From: Bartonella vinsonii subsp. vinsonii
Lineage (GTDB): Bacteria; Pseudomonadota; Alphaproteobacteria; Rhizobiales; Rhizobiaceae
DNA length: 64,000 nt
Assembly (NCBI RefSeq): GCF_902825235.1
Contig: NZ_CADEAJ010000001.1
Location: 1 to 64,000, forward strand
Direction: 5' to 3'
Shown here: piece after piece, positions 8,141 to 18,654 of the stretch
How positions within the stretch are numbered: the first letter of the stretch is position 1
How the letters are laid out: every line of letters starts with the position of its first letter
Notes under the pieces: generated by a model
Seen by the model: the letters and a program-made list of their open reading frames with translations, nothing else
Told to the model about the DNA's origin: nothing
The model's database searches: none
Position numbers and translations under genes: made by a program

Positions 8141-9149
8141 TACACCTCATTTTTGGTGGAAGGAGAGAAGTTTTTTACGTTTTTTACTAGCTCCAGTTTC
8201 TTGGATATATGGTTATTTTTCAAACCGCCGTATGGCAAAAGAACCCCCTATTATTGATCTTCCAGTTTTATGTATTGGCAATTTTACATGTGGCGGTACC
8301 GGTAAAACACCTGTTGTCATTGCTTTTGCAAAAGCTGCTAAAGAACTTGGTTTCGTGCCTGGTGTTGTATCACGTGGTTATGGTGGAGCATTTAAGGGAG
8401 TGCATCTTGTAAATGAGAAATATGATAATGCACGCGACGTTGGAGATGAAGCGCTTTTACTTGTACGGCATGCTTTTGTTGCCATATCAGTTGATCGTTA
8501 TGCGGCAGCACAACGGCTCAAGCAAGAAGGATGTACTCTTATTTTAATGGATGATGGGTTTCAAAGCCGCCGTCTTTATATGGATTATGCACTGCTCGTT
8601 GTCGATGCAATGCGTGGTTTTGGTAATGGAGCTGTTTTTCCAGCAGGACCTTTGCGTGTATCACTAAAAACACAACTTTCTTTCACAGATAGTATTTTAT
8701 TGATTGGTCATTTGGACGCAAATGATAAAATGGCTTTTCTTCTCATGCATACTGGAAAACCTTTGCATCACGCTCATTTTAAATCATTGGCGTCCGATAA
8801 GGTTGCAGGAAAATCATTCTTAGCATTTGCAGGTATTGGCAATCCAGATAAATTTTTTAAATCCATTAAAGAACTCTCTGGTCATGTGGTGCAAACTTAC
8901 TCTTATCCTGACCACTATTTTTTTACTGACATAGATTTAAAAAATCTTGCACAAAAAGCTAAAACTCAAAGCTTATGGCTCGCTACAACTGCTAAGGATT
9001 ACGCACGTATAAAAACAAACCATGTGCAAAAAGATTTAAAAAATCTTATTGTATTTGATGTTCACGTTAATTTTGCTCAAGAAGATTTTTGCCATAAGCT
9101 GCTTGAGCAAGTCATAACCCGTTTTAGAGAACGCAAACATCCTCTTTAA
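8130..9149 (+). CDS. lpxK: Tetraacyldisaccharide 4'-kinase
   Basis: LpxK phosphorylates the 4' position of the lipid A disaccharide to give lipid IVA at the inner membrane. The 339-residue protein has the N-terminal membrane segment ([21 protein letters not shown]), the P-loop [14 protein letters not shown] near residues 50-63, [15 protein letters not shown], the DDGFQ motif near residue 147, and PAGPLR. It overlaps waaA by 11 bases, pairing the 4'-kinase with the Kdo transferase that uses its product. It converges with the DUF2093 gene on the other strand, 28 bases away. Confidence 0.96.
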   Translation: MHISTPHFWWKERSFLRFLLAPVSWIYGYFSNRRMAKEPPIIDLPVLCIGNFTCGGTGKTPVVIAFAKAAKELGFVPGVVSRGYGGAFKGVHLVNEKYDNARDVGDEALLLVRHAFVAISVDRYAAAQRLKQEGCTLILMDDGFQSRRLYMDYALLVVDAMRGFGNGAVFPAGPLRVSLKTQLSFTDSILLIGHLDANDKMAFLLMHTGKPLHHAHFKSLASDKVAGKSFLAFAGIGNPDKFFKSIKELSGHVVQTYSYPDHYFFTDIDLKNLAQKAKTQSLWLATTAKDYARIKTNHVQKDLKNLIVFDVHVNFAQEDFCHKLLEQVITRFRERKHPL

Positions 9150-9177
9150 AAAGCGAAATTTATAGCCTTCAAATTTG

Positions 9178-9414
9178 TTATTTTTTCTGTGCTTTTAACA
9201 ACTCACTGAGATACGGATTGCATTCAAGTTCACGATGATAGGAAATTTCACAACTCGCATATGCTTCTTGGCGGTGATGATTCCAATATTTTAAATCATC
9301 TATCGGGATTTTTTGTCCGCTAACCGCACAAAGAGTATAGGTTCCATATTCTATGATTTTATATCCATTATTGGAATAATGAATTTTTGCTTCACGTTCA
9401 TCCTTGGAAAACAT
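9178..9414 (-). CDS. DUF2093 small protein
   Basis: A 78-residue protein matching DUF2093, a short alphaproteobacterial family of unknown function: EAKIHYSNNGYKIIEYGTYTLCAVSG, then IPIDDLKYWNHHRQEAYAS. The two cysteines (CAVSG and ASCEIS) are noted but there is no clear metal site. It lies between lpxK (opposite strand, convergent) and mutL (same strand, upstream), the arrangement found in relatives. The start ATG 9414 has AAGGGATTATAAAGT upstream. Confidence 0.85.
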   Translation of the reverse strand: MFSKDEREAKIHYSNNGYKIIEYGTYTLCAVSGQKIPIDDLKYWNHHRQEAYASCEISYHRELECNPYLSELLKAQKK

Positions 9415-9528
9415 ACTTTATAATCCCTTCTTATTAGTATGAGAGATAACTCAAGAAAAGTGCCATAAAATGCCCTATAAAGTCGAGAGTGAATTTAATT
9501 TTTTCTTACCAAAACAATGCGTGGAAAC

Positions 9529-11370
9529 TTATTTTCTACCAAAAAGCCTCTCTATATCAGCCAATTTGAGTTCAATATAAGTAGGACGCCCGTGATTACA
9601 CGTGCCTGTATGAGGGGTTGCTTCTATTTGTCGTAGCAGTGCATTCATTTCTTCGGGGCGTAAAACACGTCCTGACCGTATTGAGCCATGACAAGCCATC
9701 GTTGCTGCAACATAATCAAGCATTGCTTTTAAATTGTCTGTCGTATCATATTCAGCAGCTTCATCTGCAAGGTCTTTAATGAGAGCTTGTACATTGATCT
9801 CTCCTAACATAGAGGGTGTTTCACGCACAACAATTGCTCCAGGTCCAAATGGTTCTATGCCCAAGCCAAACTTTTGCAAAGCATCTTTGTGCGCTAAAAG
9901 ACATGTTGCATCTTCTTCAGAGAGCTCTACAATTTCAGGGATAAGCAACAATTGTGAAGCAAGCGGCTTGGAATAAAGTGCATTCTTGAGTGCTTCATAA
10001 ACCAATCTTTCGTGAGCAGCATGTTGATCGACAATGATCAAGCTCTCTTGAGTTTGAGAAATAATGTAGTTTTTATGGATTTGTGCTCGGGCTGCTCCTA
10101 GCGGATAAGATAGTTCTTCTGATGATGTTTCAGTACTTGGAATGTAAGCATCACCGCTTGGCGTATCTAACCCCTCTATAAGAGGAGTAACATCTTCTTC
10201 TAAACCAACAGAGTTGGTAATATCCAATGGCTTATGCACCATTGATGCAGATGCCAAAGGGTAATGCTGAGGGTTGTAAGAAAAAGGCGGGTGAGTGCTT
10301 TTAAAAGTCTTCAATGGCTGTTGTATCTGAAATGCAGCCAACATTGCTTCAGAACGCGTTGAAGTAGGACGAACACCCATTTGATGCAATGCTTCACGAA
10401 TTGCTCCGACGACTAAACCGCGAATAAATCCCGGATCACGGAAGCGAACATCCGCTTTTGTTGGGTGGACGTTAACATCTACATCAGCAGGTGGTAAATC
10501 AATAAAAAGAATGGATACAGGATAACGATCCCGCGTCATCACATCAGCATAAGCTCCTCGAACTGCTCCCCAAAGAAATTTATCACGCACTGGGCGCCCA
10601 TTAACATAAGCAAATTGATGAAGGCTATTACTACGGTTAAAGGATGGCAAACAAGCAAACCCAGTTAAACGGACTGATTCGCGTTCAGCATTCAGTGCAA
10701 TACTGTTGGGAGCAAATTCTTTACCCATAATCTGCGTAATACGTTGTAATTGTCCTTGAATGTTATTTTCCGTAGCAGGAAGCTCCATAGAAGTTCTATC
10801 TGGACCTGAAAGAGAAAAACGAATATGTGGAAATGCGATAGCAATTCGTTTAATCATATCGGTAATAGCATTCGTTTCAGCGCGGTCAGTTTTCATAAAT
10901 TTTAGCCGTGCTGGCGTGACAAAGAAAAGGTCACGAACTTCAACAATTGTTCCAGGATTTGCAGCAGCTGGTTTGGGGCCAAAAACCTTCCCTGCTGTAA
11001 CAATAATTTCAGTAGCATTCTCAGCATCTTGCGTTCGTGAGGTTAATTTAAGTTTAGCAACAGAACCAATAGAGGGTAAAGCTTCTCCTCTAAACCCAAG
11101 AAAGCAGATATTGTGCACATCATCAGTAATCTTTGAGGTACAATGGCGAGAAACTGCTAAGGTTAACTGATCTGCAGGAATACCACAGCCATTATCACTC
11201 ACCTTTATAAAATTTTTTCCCCCATTTGCTGTAACAATTTCAATTCGCGTTGCTCCCGCGTCAATGGCATTTTCAACAAGTTCTTTGACAACATTTGCTG
11301 GCCGTTCAATAACTTCGCCGGCGGCAATTTGATTAATAATATTTTCGCTGAGATGGCGTATAATCATCAT
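9529..11370 (-). CDS. mutL: DNA mismatch repair protein MutL
   Basis: The 613-residue protein has the full GHKL ATPase at the N-terminus ([42 protein letters not shown]; the [16 protein letters not shown] segment) and a C-terminal dimerisation domain after a variable linker (~350-420). The C-terminal domain carries [12 protein letters not shown] near residue 443, fitting the DQHA(X)2E(X)4E endonuclease motif, together with [10 protein letters not shown] and CNHGRPT. So this MutL should nick DNA, unlike E. coli MutL. Two ATGs in tandem can serve as start. It diverges from dcd across about 290 bases. Confidence 0.97.
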   Translation of the reverse strand: MMIIRHLSENIINQIAAGEVIERPANVVKELVENAIDAGATRIEIVTANGGKNFIKVSDNGCGIPADQLTLAVSRHCTSKITDDVHNICFLGFRGEALPSIGSVAKLKLTSRTQDAENATEIIVTAGKVFGPKPAAANPGTIVEVRDLFFVTPARLKFMKTDRAETNAITDMIKRIAIAFPHIRFSLSGPDRTSMELPATENNIQGQLQRITQIMGKEFAPNSIALNAERESVRLTGFACLPSFNRSNSLHQFAYVNGRPVRDKFLWGAVRGAYADVMTRDRYPVSILFIDLPPADVDVNVHPTKADVRFRDPGFIRGLVVGAIREALHQMGVRPTSTRSEAMLAAFQIQQPLKTFKSTHPPFSYNPQHYPLASASMVHKPLDITNSVGLEEDVTPLIEGLDTPSGDAYIPSTETSSEELSYPLGAARAQIHKNYIISQTQESLIIVDQHAAHERLVYEALKNALYSKPLASQLLLIPEIVELSEEDATCLLAHKDALQKFGLGIEPFGPGAIVVRETPSMLGEINVQALIKDLADEAAEYDTTDNLKAMLDYVAATMACHGSIRSGRVLRPEEMNALLRQIEATPHTGTCNHGRPTYIELKLADIERLFGRK

Positions 11371-11659
11371 AAATTCTAACAGGATTCCTGCGGATTCTTT
11401 AGCAAGCTTTGAGGTATGATAGCATTATTTGTGCAACATTCAAGAATGAGAGTGCATGAAAAGTATTTTCTCAAAATAATACTCTTCATTGACTTTCAAA
11501 GAATCATGTATCAAATGCTATTTTATTGTTCATAACATTCTCATATGAATAATTGATAAGAAAAATCAAAGGAGAAGTGTTTTTATCACTCTAAAATATC
11601 TTGCACTCCTTCATTATCTACGCCAAAAAGAAAGTGAGTAAGAATGGAAGGCGAAACAT

Positions 11660-12748
11660 ATGGCGCATGTAAGCGGTATTTTGGCAGATAATGATATACA
11701 AGCTTTAATTGATAATGACTTTCTTAAAGCTCTTTGGCCATTTGATCCAGCCCAAATACAACCTGCAAGTCTTGATCTTCGTTTAGGAAACAAAGCCTAT
11801 CGTATACGTGCTTCCTTTATGCCTGGGTTCAATGTAAAAGTTTTAGATAAACTCGAACGATTAAAATTGCACGAATTCGATTTGCAAGACGGAGCAGTCT
11901 TAGAAACAGGTTGTGTTTATATTGTTCCTCTTTTGGAAAGTTTGGCTTTACCTGAAATTTTATCAGCTGTTGCCAATCCTAAAAGTTCCACTGGACGATT
12001 AGATATTTTTACACGTGTTATTACAGATAATGCACAAGAGTTTGATAAAATTTGTGCCGGTTATTATGGCCCACTTTATCTTGAAATTAGCCCACGCACA
12101 TTCCCAATTTTGGTGCGTACCGGTTCACGTTTATCTCAGCTTCGATTTCGCAAAGGACACAGTTACTTAAATGAAAGTGAACTCCATGCTTTGCATAAGA
12201 ATGAAACGCTGATATCAGATGATCTGCCTAATATTAGTGCGGGTGGTATTGGGCTTTCTATTAATTTAAAGGGGGATGAAAATGGGCTTGTGGGCTATCG
12301 TGGTAAACGCCATACAAGTGTTATTGATATTGATAAACGTGCTGTTGCTCACGTTCTAGATTTTTGGGAACCTCTTTTTGACCGTGGTCAAAGAGAACTC
12401 ATTCTCGATCCTGATGAGTTTTATATTTTAGTTTCGCGAGAAGCGGTCCATGTTCCTCCACTTTATGCAGCTGAAATGACCCCGTTTGATCCCTTAGTTG
12501 GTGAATTTCGGGTGCATTATGCCGGTTTTTTTGATCCAGGATTTGGACATATGGAAGTGGGAGGAAAAGGAGCAAAAGCGGTTTTGGAAGTGCGCAGCCG
12601 TGAAGTTCCGTTTATTTTGGAGCATGGCCAAATTATTGGCCGTTTAGTATATGAACATATGCTTCATCGACCGCTAAAACTTTATGGGCAAAATGCTGGA
12701 TCTCATTACCAAGCACAGGGATTAAAGCTATCTAAGCATTTTAAATGA
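11660..12748 (+). CDS. dcd: 2'-deoxycytidine 5'-triphosphate deaminase, two-domain form
   Basis: Deaminates dCTP to dUTP for thymidylate synthesis. At 362 residues it is about twice the usual ~190-residue Dcd and holds two dUTPase-like beta-barrel halves, the long form found in Rhizobiales. The first half has QIQPASLDLRLG and NPKSSTGRLDIFTRVI (trimer/active-site segments); the second has MTPFDPLVGEFRVHYAGFFDPGFGHMEVGGKGAKAVLEVRSREVPFILEHGQIIGRL. The start ATG 11660 follows GGAAGGCGAAACAT. It is followed by about 400 bases without an intact gene. Confidence 0.9.
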   Translation: MAHVSGILADNDIQALIDNDFLKALWPFDPAQIQPASLDLRLGNKAYRIRASFMPGFNVKVLDKLERLKLHEFDLQDGAVLETGCVYIVPLLESLALPEILSAVANPKSSTGRLDIFTRVITDNAQEFDKICAGYYGPLYLEISPRTFPILVRTGSRLSQLRFRKGHSYLNESELHALHKNETLISDDLPNISAGGIGLSINLKGDENGLVGYRGKRHTSVIDIDKRAVAHVLDFWEPLFDRGQRELILDPDEFYILVSREAVHVPPLYAAEMTPFDPLVGEFRVHYAGFFDPGFGHMEVGGKGAKAVLEVRSREVPFILEHGQIIGRLVYEHMLHRPLKLYGQNAGSHYQAQGLKLSKHFK

Positions 12749-13165
12749 AGATACTACGTATTTTAATGTCATTACAGAGTAACTGCAATACAATGGCGTT
12801 CTGTTTTACGTGAGGGTCGTGCCCCCATTAAAGAACGTGAGAAGCAAAAACGCAAAGCTGGACTAAAAGGGATGGTAAGGATAGAAACTGGTTTCTACCT
12901 TTACAACTTTATATTCTCCCTAAGTTAGGCTGTTTACCGGTTTCATAGATTGCGCATTGGAGATAAACATGATGAAATTTTCATAAACCTAGAGAGAGTA
13001 AATAAAGACATTTTCGTTATCAATTGATTTTTTGAATTGCAATCTCTGTTACTTATATTTACTTAGTTTTGTGTTCTGTGAGAACATTTAAGAGGAGATG
13101 CGCGGGCTCATCTTTATTGATTTTAAGGTGTTTTCGCTTTTCATTCAGAAACAATGGTGCCATTC
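12749..13165. other. Gene-poor region with a coding-like remnant
   Basis: From about 12779 to 12926 one plus-strand frame reads 49 codons without a stop and with a protein-like composition (AIQWRSVLREGRAPIKERE, then KQKRKAGLKGM, then IETGFYLYNF), with no start. I do not recognise the family. The rest, up to lldD, holds nothing I can support. Confidence 0.4.
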
Positions 13166-14317
13166 ATGATTATTTCCTCAACATTTGATTACCGCAAAGC
13201 AGCAAAACGTCGGCTTCCTCCTTTTCTTTTTCACTATATTGATGGCGGAGCTTATGCTGAGGAAACAATGCGACGAAATTGTACAGATCTTCAGGCAATT
13301 GCATTACGTCAAAGAATTCTGAAACAGATTGGTGATGTTGATCTTTCAACAAAGCTTTTTGATCAAACACTTAATTTGCCCATTATACTTGCACCCGTTG
13401 GATTAACAGGCATGTATGCACGCCGTGGTGAAGTACAAGCAGCGCGTGCGGCCGTTGCAAAAGGTATTCCTTTTACCCTATCGTCAGTTTCAGTGTGCCC
13501 CATTGCAGAAGTGCAGAAAGCCGTTGGAAGTGCATTTTGGTTTCAACTTTATGTTCTCAAAGATCGCGGATTCATGCGTGATGCATTAGAGCGGGCTTGG
13601 GCATCTGGTATACGCACCTTAGTTTTTACAGTTGATATGCCGGTTCCTGGGGCACGTTATCGCGATGCACATTCAGGAATGTCTGGACCTTATGCTGGAT
13701 TACGTCGTATTTTACAAGCTTTTACTCATCCGCATTGGGCATGGAATGTTGGTATTATGGGGCGTCCACATGACCTTGGAAATGTTTCTACCTATTTGCA
13801 AAAAAAGATTGCATTAGATGATTATGTTGGTTGGCTTGGAGCTAATTTTGATCCCTCAATTGGTTGGCGTGATCTACAATGGATTCGAGACTTTTGGAAA
13901 GGAAAAATGGTTCTGAAAGGTATTCTTGATCCAGAAGATGCACGAGAAGCCGTGCAATTTGGTGCTGATGGTATTGTTGTTTCCAATCATGGTGGGCGTC
14001 AACTTGATGGTGTCTTATCAACTGTACACGCATTGCCAGCAATTGCCGAAGCTGTAAAGGGCAATTTGACCATTTTAGCGGATTCCGGTGTTCGTTCTGG
14101 CCTGGATGCTGTACGCATGATAGCACAAGGTGCAGACGCTGTTATGATTGGTCGTGCTTTTGTTTATGCTCTTGCAGCCGCAGGTGAGAAAGGTATTACG
14201 CAACTCCTTGATCTTTTTGCTAATGAAATGCGGGTTGCTATGACATTAACTGGTGTACAGGCAGTCAAAGACATTTCACGCGAAAATCTAGTGCACACCG
14301 ATGCTTTTGAGCAATAG
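13166..14317 (+). CDS. lldD: L-lactate dehydrogenase (FMN, quinone-linked)
   Basis: Oxidises L-lactate to pyruvate, passing electrons to the respiratory quinone pool at the membrane. The 383-residue protein follows E. coli LldD closely from the first residues ([25 protein letters not shown]) to [75 protein letters not shown] and the FMN/active-site segment [10 protein letters not shown]. The ATG at 13166 gives the family N-terminus; another ATG at 13154 adds four residues. No lldP or lldR neighbour is present. It converges with the split transketolase genes. Confidence 0.95.
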   Translation: MIISSTFDYRKAAKRRLPPFLFHYIDGGAYAEETMRRNCTDLQAIALRQRILKQIGDVDLSTKLFDQTLNLPIILAPVGLTGMYARRGEVQAARAAVAKGIPFTLSSVSVCPIAEVQKAVGSAFWFQLYVLKDRGFMRDALERAWASGIRTLVFTVDMPVPGARYRDAHSGMSGPYAGLRRILQAFTHPHWAWNVGIMGRPHDLGNVSTYLQKKIALDDYVGWLGANFDPSIGWRDLQWIRDFWKGKMVLKGILDPEDAREAVQFGADGIVVSNHGGRQLDGVLSTVHALPAIAEAVKGNLTILADSGVRSGLDAVRMIAQGADAVMIGRAFVYALAAAGEKGITQLLDLFANEMRVAMTLTGVQAVKDISRENLVHTDAFEQ

Positions 14318-14479
14318 AGAGAATACAGATACATCATCTTTAGAAAAAGAAAAGCTTGTTTCCTGAGAAACAGGAAATGCAAGAATTTAATGGACTTATA
14401 TGTCTTATCTCTCCGTATCCTCAATAATTTATGATATTTTGAGCTAGAGAATATATTCGGATGTAATTTAATATTTTGA

Positions 14480-15439
14480 TTATCTCATTGCTAACACAGC
14501 TTTCGCTATCCCAACTCGACTCATTCCATAATTTGCTAAAACCTCTAATTGGCTTCCATTACAAATTGGCTCATCTGGTATTCCTAATGATATAAATTTG
14601 CATGCAATGCTCTGCTCCATAAGTAATCTCGCAATTGCTTCTCCAAGCCCCCCATTGATACTATGCTCTTCACAGACAACAACGGATTTGTGGGATTTGC
14701 ATAATTTTAGCACAAATGCCTCATCTAAAGGCCGAATTGTTGGAACACTTACAACTGTTGGGATAACTTCATATTTTGGGAGTTCTTCAGCAGCATCGAG
14801 ACAAATCTGGACAGTTTCTCCAGTTGCAAGCAAAAGAATATCTTTTCCCTTTTTTACAATAGAAGCTTTATGTATATCGATTTTTGAAGCACCATCATGA
14901 ATATTTTCCACTGCACGCTTTCCTAAACGTATATAAACCGGCATAGGATCGTTTAGAGTAGAGAGTATGGCAGCTTCTGTTTCTTTATTATCAGCAGGAG
15001 CAATAATGCGTATGTTAGGAATAGCCCGAAGCGAAGCAAAATCAGAAATGGCATGATGTGTTGCTCCGAGTGGTCCATAGCTAATCCCAGCACTAATCCC
15101 AATCAATCGAACAGGATTTTCGCAATAAGCAACATCTACCTTTATTTGTTCAAGTGCACGCGTCGTCAAAAAACAAGCTTGTGAAACAACAAATGGCTTT
15201 TTTCCACATGAGGCAAGTCCAGCAGCAACGCCTACCAAATTTTGTTCAGCAATACCAACTTCTACAATACGTTCCGGATAGAGCTTTGCGAATTGATCAA
15301 TCTTTCCAGATATGCGTGAATCAGCTGTTAAAATAACAATGTCTTGATCAAATTGCGCTATATTTATAAGCGTTTTATTTACAATCTCGAGGTTTGAAAA
15401 TTTTACAGCTTTTTGCGTTTCTTGATGAGGAATGTCCAC
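14480..15439 (-). CDS. Transketolase, C-terminal subunit
   Basis: A 319-residue protein equal to the pyrimidine-binding and C-terminal domains of transketolase. It shows the catalytic glutamate region ERIVEVGIAEQNLVGVAAGLA near residues 55-75, the substrate-side GATHHAISDFASLRAIP, and the C-terminal domain (VPTIRPLDEAFVLKLC, VVCEEHSINGGLGEA). Start is a GTG at 15439, only two bases after the stop of the N-terminal subunit gene, so both halves come from one message and should form the active centre together. Split transketolases occur in archaea, some Firmicutes and secondary-metabolism clusters; the sugar substrate here cannot be read. Confidence 0.9.
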   Translation of the reverse strand: MDIPHQETQKAVKFSNLEIVNKTLINIAQFDQDIVILTADSRISGKIDQFAKLYPERIVEVGIAEQNLVGVAAGLASCGKKPFVVSQACFLTTRALEQIKVDVAYCENPVRLIGISAGISYGPLGATHHAISDFASLRAIPNIRIIAPADNKETEAAILSTLNDPMPVYIRLGKRAVENIHDGASKIDIHKASIVKKGKDILLLATGETVQICLDAAEELPKYEVIPTVVSVPTIRPLDEAFVLKLCKSHKSVVVCEEHSINGGLGEAIARLLMEQSIACKFISLGIPDEPICNGSQLEVLANYGMSRVGIAKAVLAMR

Positions 15440-15441
15440 GC

Positions 15442-16290
15442 TTATTCTTCCATTAATCGAATTTTTGTTTGAATTTCATTAACAGCAATATTGTATTCTT
15501 CATCTGTTGGAACTTTATGATGCCAGCATATGTCGTTTTCCATGTAGGAAATACCACATCCCTTTATTGTGTTCATCAGTATTGCTGTTGGTTTTTCTTT
15601 ATGAGATGAAAGTGATCCTAACGACTTCTTCAATTGTGTTATATCGTGACCATCCATTTCCATAACATGCCACCCAAAACTTGTAAATTTATCTGCTAAG
15701 GGCTCTGCTTTCATTAAAACATCAGTCGTATCAGTAATTTGTAGCCGATTTCTATCTATAACTGCGATAAGATTGCTGAGTTTATAGTGTGCGGCAAAGA
15801 TTACAGCCTCCCAGACAGATCCCTCTGCCATTTCGCCATCACCAAGAAGTACAAAAACGCGATAGTATTGAGAATTAAGCTGCCCAGCAAGAGCCATACC
15901 TGCCCCAAGAGATAAGCCATGGCCAAGAGAACCTGTACTTTGCTCGATGCCTGGAATTTTTTTGCTTACATGGCCAATAAAATTAGAACCAAATTTTAGA
16001 TAAGTCTCGAGAAGTTGAGGATCAAAATATCCCATTTCTGATAATATAATATACAGCGCTTCAACTGCATGCCCCTTACTTTGAATATATCGGTCGCGAT
16101 TGTTATCATGAATACGGGTTGGAGCTATTTGAAGGATATATTTGTATAAGATATAAATAAAATCAATACAGGAAAGGCTACCAGCTGTATGTCCAGATTT
16201 CACTTTTCTAATGAGGTTGAGTATTTTAAGACGTAAACGAAGAGCATAAATCGCATCATCAATATCCGTTTTATTGGTTGCATAAACCAT
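15442..16290 (-). CDS. Transketolase, N-terminal subunit
   Basis: A 282-residue protein equal to the TPP-binding domain of transketolase: RKVKSGHTAGSLSCIDFIYILY, SKGHAVEALY, STGSLGHGLSLGAGMALA, and the diphosphate/Mg motif GDGEMAEGSVWEA through VIDRNRLQ (residues ~145-180). GGGGGAT lies upstream of the ATG. It is followed at once by the C-terminal half. Length and motif content fit a stand-alone subunit, not a broken fused gene: each half has its own start signal and complete domain borders. Whether a fused tkt exists elsewhere in the genome cannot be seen here. Confidence 0.9.
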   Translation of the reverse strand: MVYATNKTDIDDAIYALRLRLKILNLIRKVKSGHTAGSLSCIDFIYILYKYILQIAPTRIHDNNRDRYIQSKGHAVEALYIILSEMGYFDPQLLETYLKFGSNFIGHVSKKIPGIEQSTGSLGHGLSLGAGMALAGQLNSQYYRVFVLLGDGEMAEGSVWEAVIFAAHYKLSNLIAVIDRNRLQITDTTDVLMKAEPLADKFTSFGWHVMEMDGHDITQLKKSLGSLSSHKEKPTAILMNTIKGCGISYMENDICWHHKVPTDEEYNIAVNEIQTKIRLMEE

Positions 16291-16451
16291 ATATTATCCC
16301 CCGCGAAAGATTTTAAAAATAATCTTAAATCATCATTTTATACAGTACGTATTTCTTAATTTTTATACGCGTAATACCATTTCCATCATAAAAAGAATCT
16401 TTAAATCTGATTATTCTATCGGATAAAAACAAGAGTTTTTCAAGCTCGAAG

Positions 16452-17009
16452 CTATGATCGCAGTTTATAGAGACGTATTGCTGTCTCACCATAAAAACGC
16501 TCATCATCGAGATAAAAGATATCAGGTAAATGAATAATTGCATCTCTCTTTTCTTCAAGCACAAAGAGTGTCTCAGCTTTTGCCCATCCGCCTCTCAGAG
16601 CCTCTACAAAAGCACGCTCGCCTAAACAATGCCCATAGGGAGGGTCCGCGCAGATAACATCAAACGGAAGCATTGTCCCAATATTGCCTAGTTTTGTTGC
16701 ATCACGGCGCAAGATACGCCCAATCGATTGCAATTCAAAAGTTTCAATATTTTTTTGAAGAATCCCCCGCCCATCAACGGAATTTTCAACAAAAACTGCA
16801 GCTTTTGCACCACGCGATAAAGCCTCTATACCTAAAGCACCTGTACCAGCAAAAAGATCCAGAATGCGTTTATTGGTCCAAAATTGTTCTTCTCGACTAG
16901 CAAGAATATTGAAAAGACTTTCGCGTGTACGATCACTCGTTGGGCGAATTGACTGCCCCACAGGTGTAAACAAAATACGTCCGGCAAATTTACCGCCGAC
17001 GATCCGCAC
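16452..17009 (-). CDS. rsmD: 16S rRNA (guanine966-N2)-methyltransferase
   Basis: RsmD methylates G966 of 16S rRNA using S-adenosylmethionine. The protein has VRIVGGKFAGR at the N-terminus, SIRPTSDRTRESLFNIL, the SAM-binding DLFAGTGALGIEALSRGA, and the catalytic ADPPYG. The family normally begins at (M/V)RIVGG, so the GTG at 17009 is the preferred start (185 aa); an ATG at 17045 would add 12 residues. Either way it overlaps the 3' end of rluB, by 20 or 56 bases, so the two RNA-modification genes are translationally linked. Confidence 0.93.
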   Translation of the reverse strand: MRIVGGKFAGRILFTPVGQSIRPTSDRTRESLFNILASREEQFWTNKRILDLFAGTGALGIEALSRGAKAAVFVENSVDGRGILQKNIETFELQSIGRILRRDATKLGNIGTMLPFDVICADPPYGHCLGERAFVEALRGGWAKAETLFVLEEKRDAIIHLPDIFYLDDERFYGETAIRLYKLRS

Positions 17010-18393
17010 GTGATCCTCCAAATCTTTTGGCTGTTTTTGCACCACCGTTATACACTTTAGATTTTTTCATAGAACCATCAAATATTTTAGCCTTACGCTT
17101 ATTCTCAAAAGAACGCTCATCATAATTGCCTTTCACAACCTTTTCTTCTTTCTTTAAAAAACGCTCCTTCTTGCCACCAACACGCTCCTCACCATAAGGT
17201 TTTTTACCACGCCTTTGATCGAAACGAACGCTCTTCTCTTTGTGCAGCTGAACCTCTGGTGGTTTTTCCTTACCTTTATGGAAAGCTCTTTGACCGACTA
17301 AATTGCTTTTATGATCATGAGAGGTATTTTCACTGTAAAAAGGCTTCTTACGCCCACTGTTTGGGCGTGCACCAGGAGCCATCCAAACATTAGAACGGCG
17401 CGAACGAGGCAAAATACGCTCTGTTTTTCCTTCCTCGCTCTTATCCTTACGAATAAATTTCTCATCAGATTTTGTTCCCAATCGTGTTTGATTGTGCTTC
17501 ACAGAACTGCTTCGCTGCCTACGTTGCACATCTCTTACACTCGAAAAAATCCAACTCCCCTTGGTGACAACAAGATCTTTATCACTTTGTTTTTCTGCAA
17601 CAACTGCAGAATTTGAAAAAGGCTTCAGAATAGGAGAATCAAAATCTGCATTGGCTTGCATAATTAAACGCTCGCCCAATTGATCACGCAACATTCGTCC
17701 TTTTATCTCGCGAACTGCTCCCTCTTCCAAATCAGAAAGCTGAAATGGACCATAAGATACACGAATGAGACGATTAACCGATAATCCCAATGCACCAAGA
17801 ACATTTTTTATTTCACGATTTTTTCCTTCACGTAAAGCTACAGAAAGCCATAGATTTGATCCTTGTTCACGTTCAATCGATGCTTCAATCGAACCATAAA
17901 AAATACCATCAATCGCAATGCCATTTTTAAGATTATCAAGAGCATTTTGTTTAACTCTTCCATGAGCACGAACCCGATATTTGCGGACCCATCCCGTTAC
18001 AGGAAGCTCTAATACACGTGCTAAACCACCATCATTGGTTAACAACAAAAGCCCTTCCGTATTAATGTCAAGCCTACCCACAGAAAGAACACGAGGCATC
18101 CCTTGCGGCAAATTGCTAAAAACTGTTGGTCTCCCTTCAGGATCACGGTTCGTGGTGACCAGTCCCGCTGGCTTGTGGTAAAGCCATAACCGTGTTCGCT
18201 CTATAGGAGATAAAGGTTTGCCATCAACTTTAATCACATCAGAGCGGGTAACATTAAAAGCAGGAGTCGTCACAACTTTACCATTAACAACAACACGACC
18301 CGCAGAAATCATCATTTCTGCATCACGACGCGAGGCAACACCAGCACGCGCTAACCTTTTAGCAATCCGTTCACTCTCACCGTTTTCCTTCAT
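16990..18393 (-). CDS. rluB: 23S rRNA pseudouridine synthase RluB with long basic tail
   Basis: The first ~245 residues form an S4 RNA-binding domain (RIAKRLARAGVASRRDAEMMI) and an RsuA/RluB-type catalytic domain with GRLDINTEGLLLLTNDG, where the Asp is catalytic, and EGKNREIKNVL. E. coli RluB modifies U2605 of 23S rRNA. Residues ~250-467 are a low-complexity Lys/Arg/Ser/Gly-rich extension, as seen in other rhizobial members, likely to be disordered and RNA-binding. The stop overlaps rsmD. The divergent neighbour is tadA across about 260 bases. Confidence 0.92.
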   Translation of the reverse strand: MKENGESERIAKRLARAGVASRRDAEMMISAGRVVVNGKVVTTPAFNVTRSDVIKVDGKPLSPIERTRLWLYHKPAGLVTTNRDPEGRPTVFSNLPQGMPRVLSVGRLDINTEGLLLLTNDGGLARVLELPVTGWVRKYRVRAHGRVKQNALDNLKNGIAIDGIFYGSIEASIEREQGSNLWLSVALREGKNREIKNVLGALGLSVNRLIRVSYGPFQLSDLEEGAVREIKGRMLRDQLGERLIMQANADFDSPILKPFSNSAVVAEKQSDKDLVVTKGSWIFSSVRDVQRRQRSSSVKHNQTRLGTKSDEKFIRKDKSEEGKTERILPRSRRSNVWMAPGARPNSGRKKPFYSENTSHDHKSNLVGQRAFHKGKEKPPEVQLHKEKSVRFDQRRGKKPYGEERVGGKKERFLKKEEKVVKGNYDERSFENKRKAKIFDGSMKKSKVYNGGAKTAKRFGGSRADRRR

Positions 18394-18654
18394 TTGTTCT
18401 TTACACCAATCTCTTTCAGTACGTTCAGAAAACCGCCTGTCTGCACTATAGCTCTTATCTTAAAAGGGGAAGTAACATAATCATTTATCATTTGCTATCC
18501 TTTAGCAACAATAATACACTTGTTTGCTTGCAAGTTGATTTTAAACATTAAAAAAATAATGCTCCCTCTCAAAGGATCATAGCACATTCATTTTGCAACA
18601 GTCTTCTTATGATGAAGCCTTTTTGATTTCCTCTATTTCAGTAGAAAGAACAGT

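Noticed and set aside
14340-14375. Hairpin TTTCCTG/CAGGAAA between lldD and the transketolase genes
   Set aside because: The stem is short and no T-run follows on either strand, so a terminator is not supported.
16325-16564. 79-residue minus-strand ORF downstream of rsmD
   Set aside because: Overlaps the rsmD 3' end in another frame; no start signal and no recognisable sequence.
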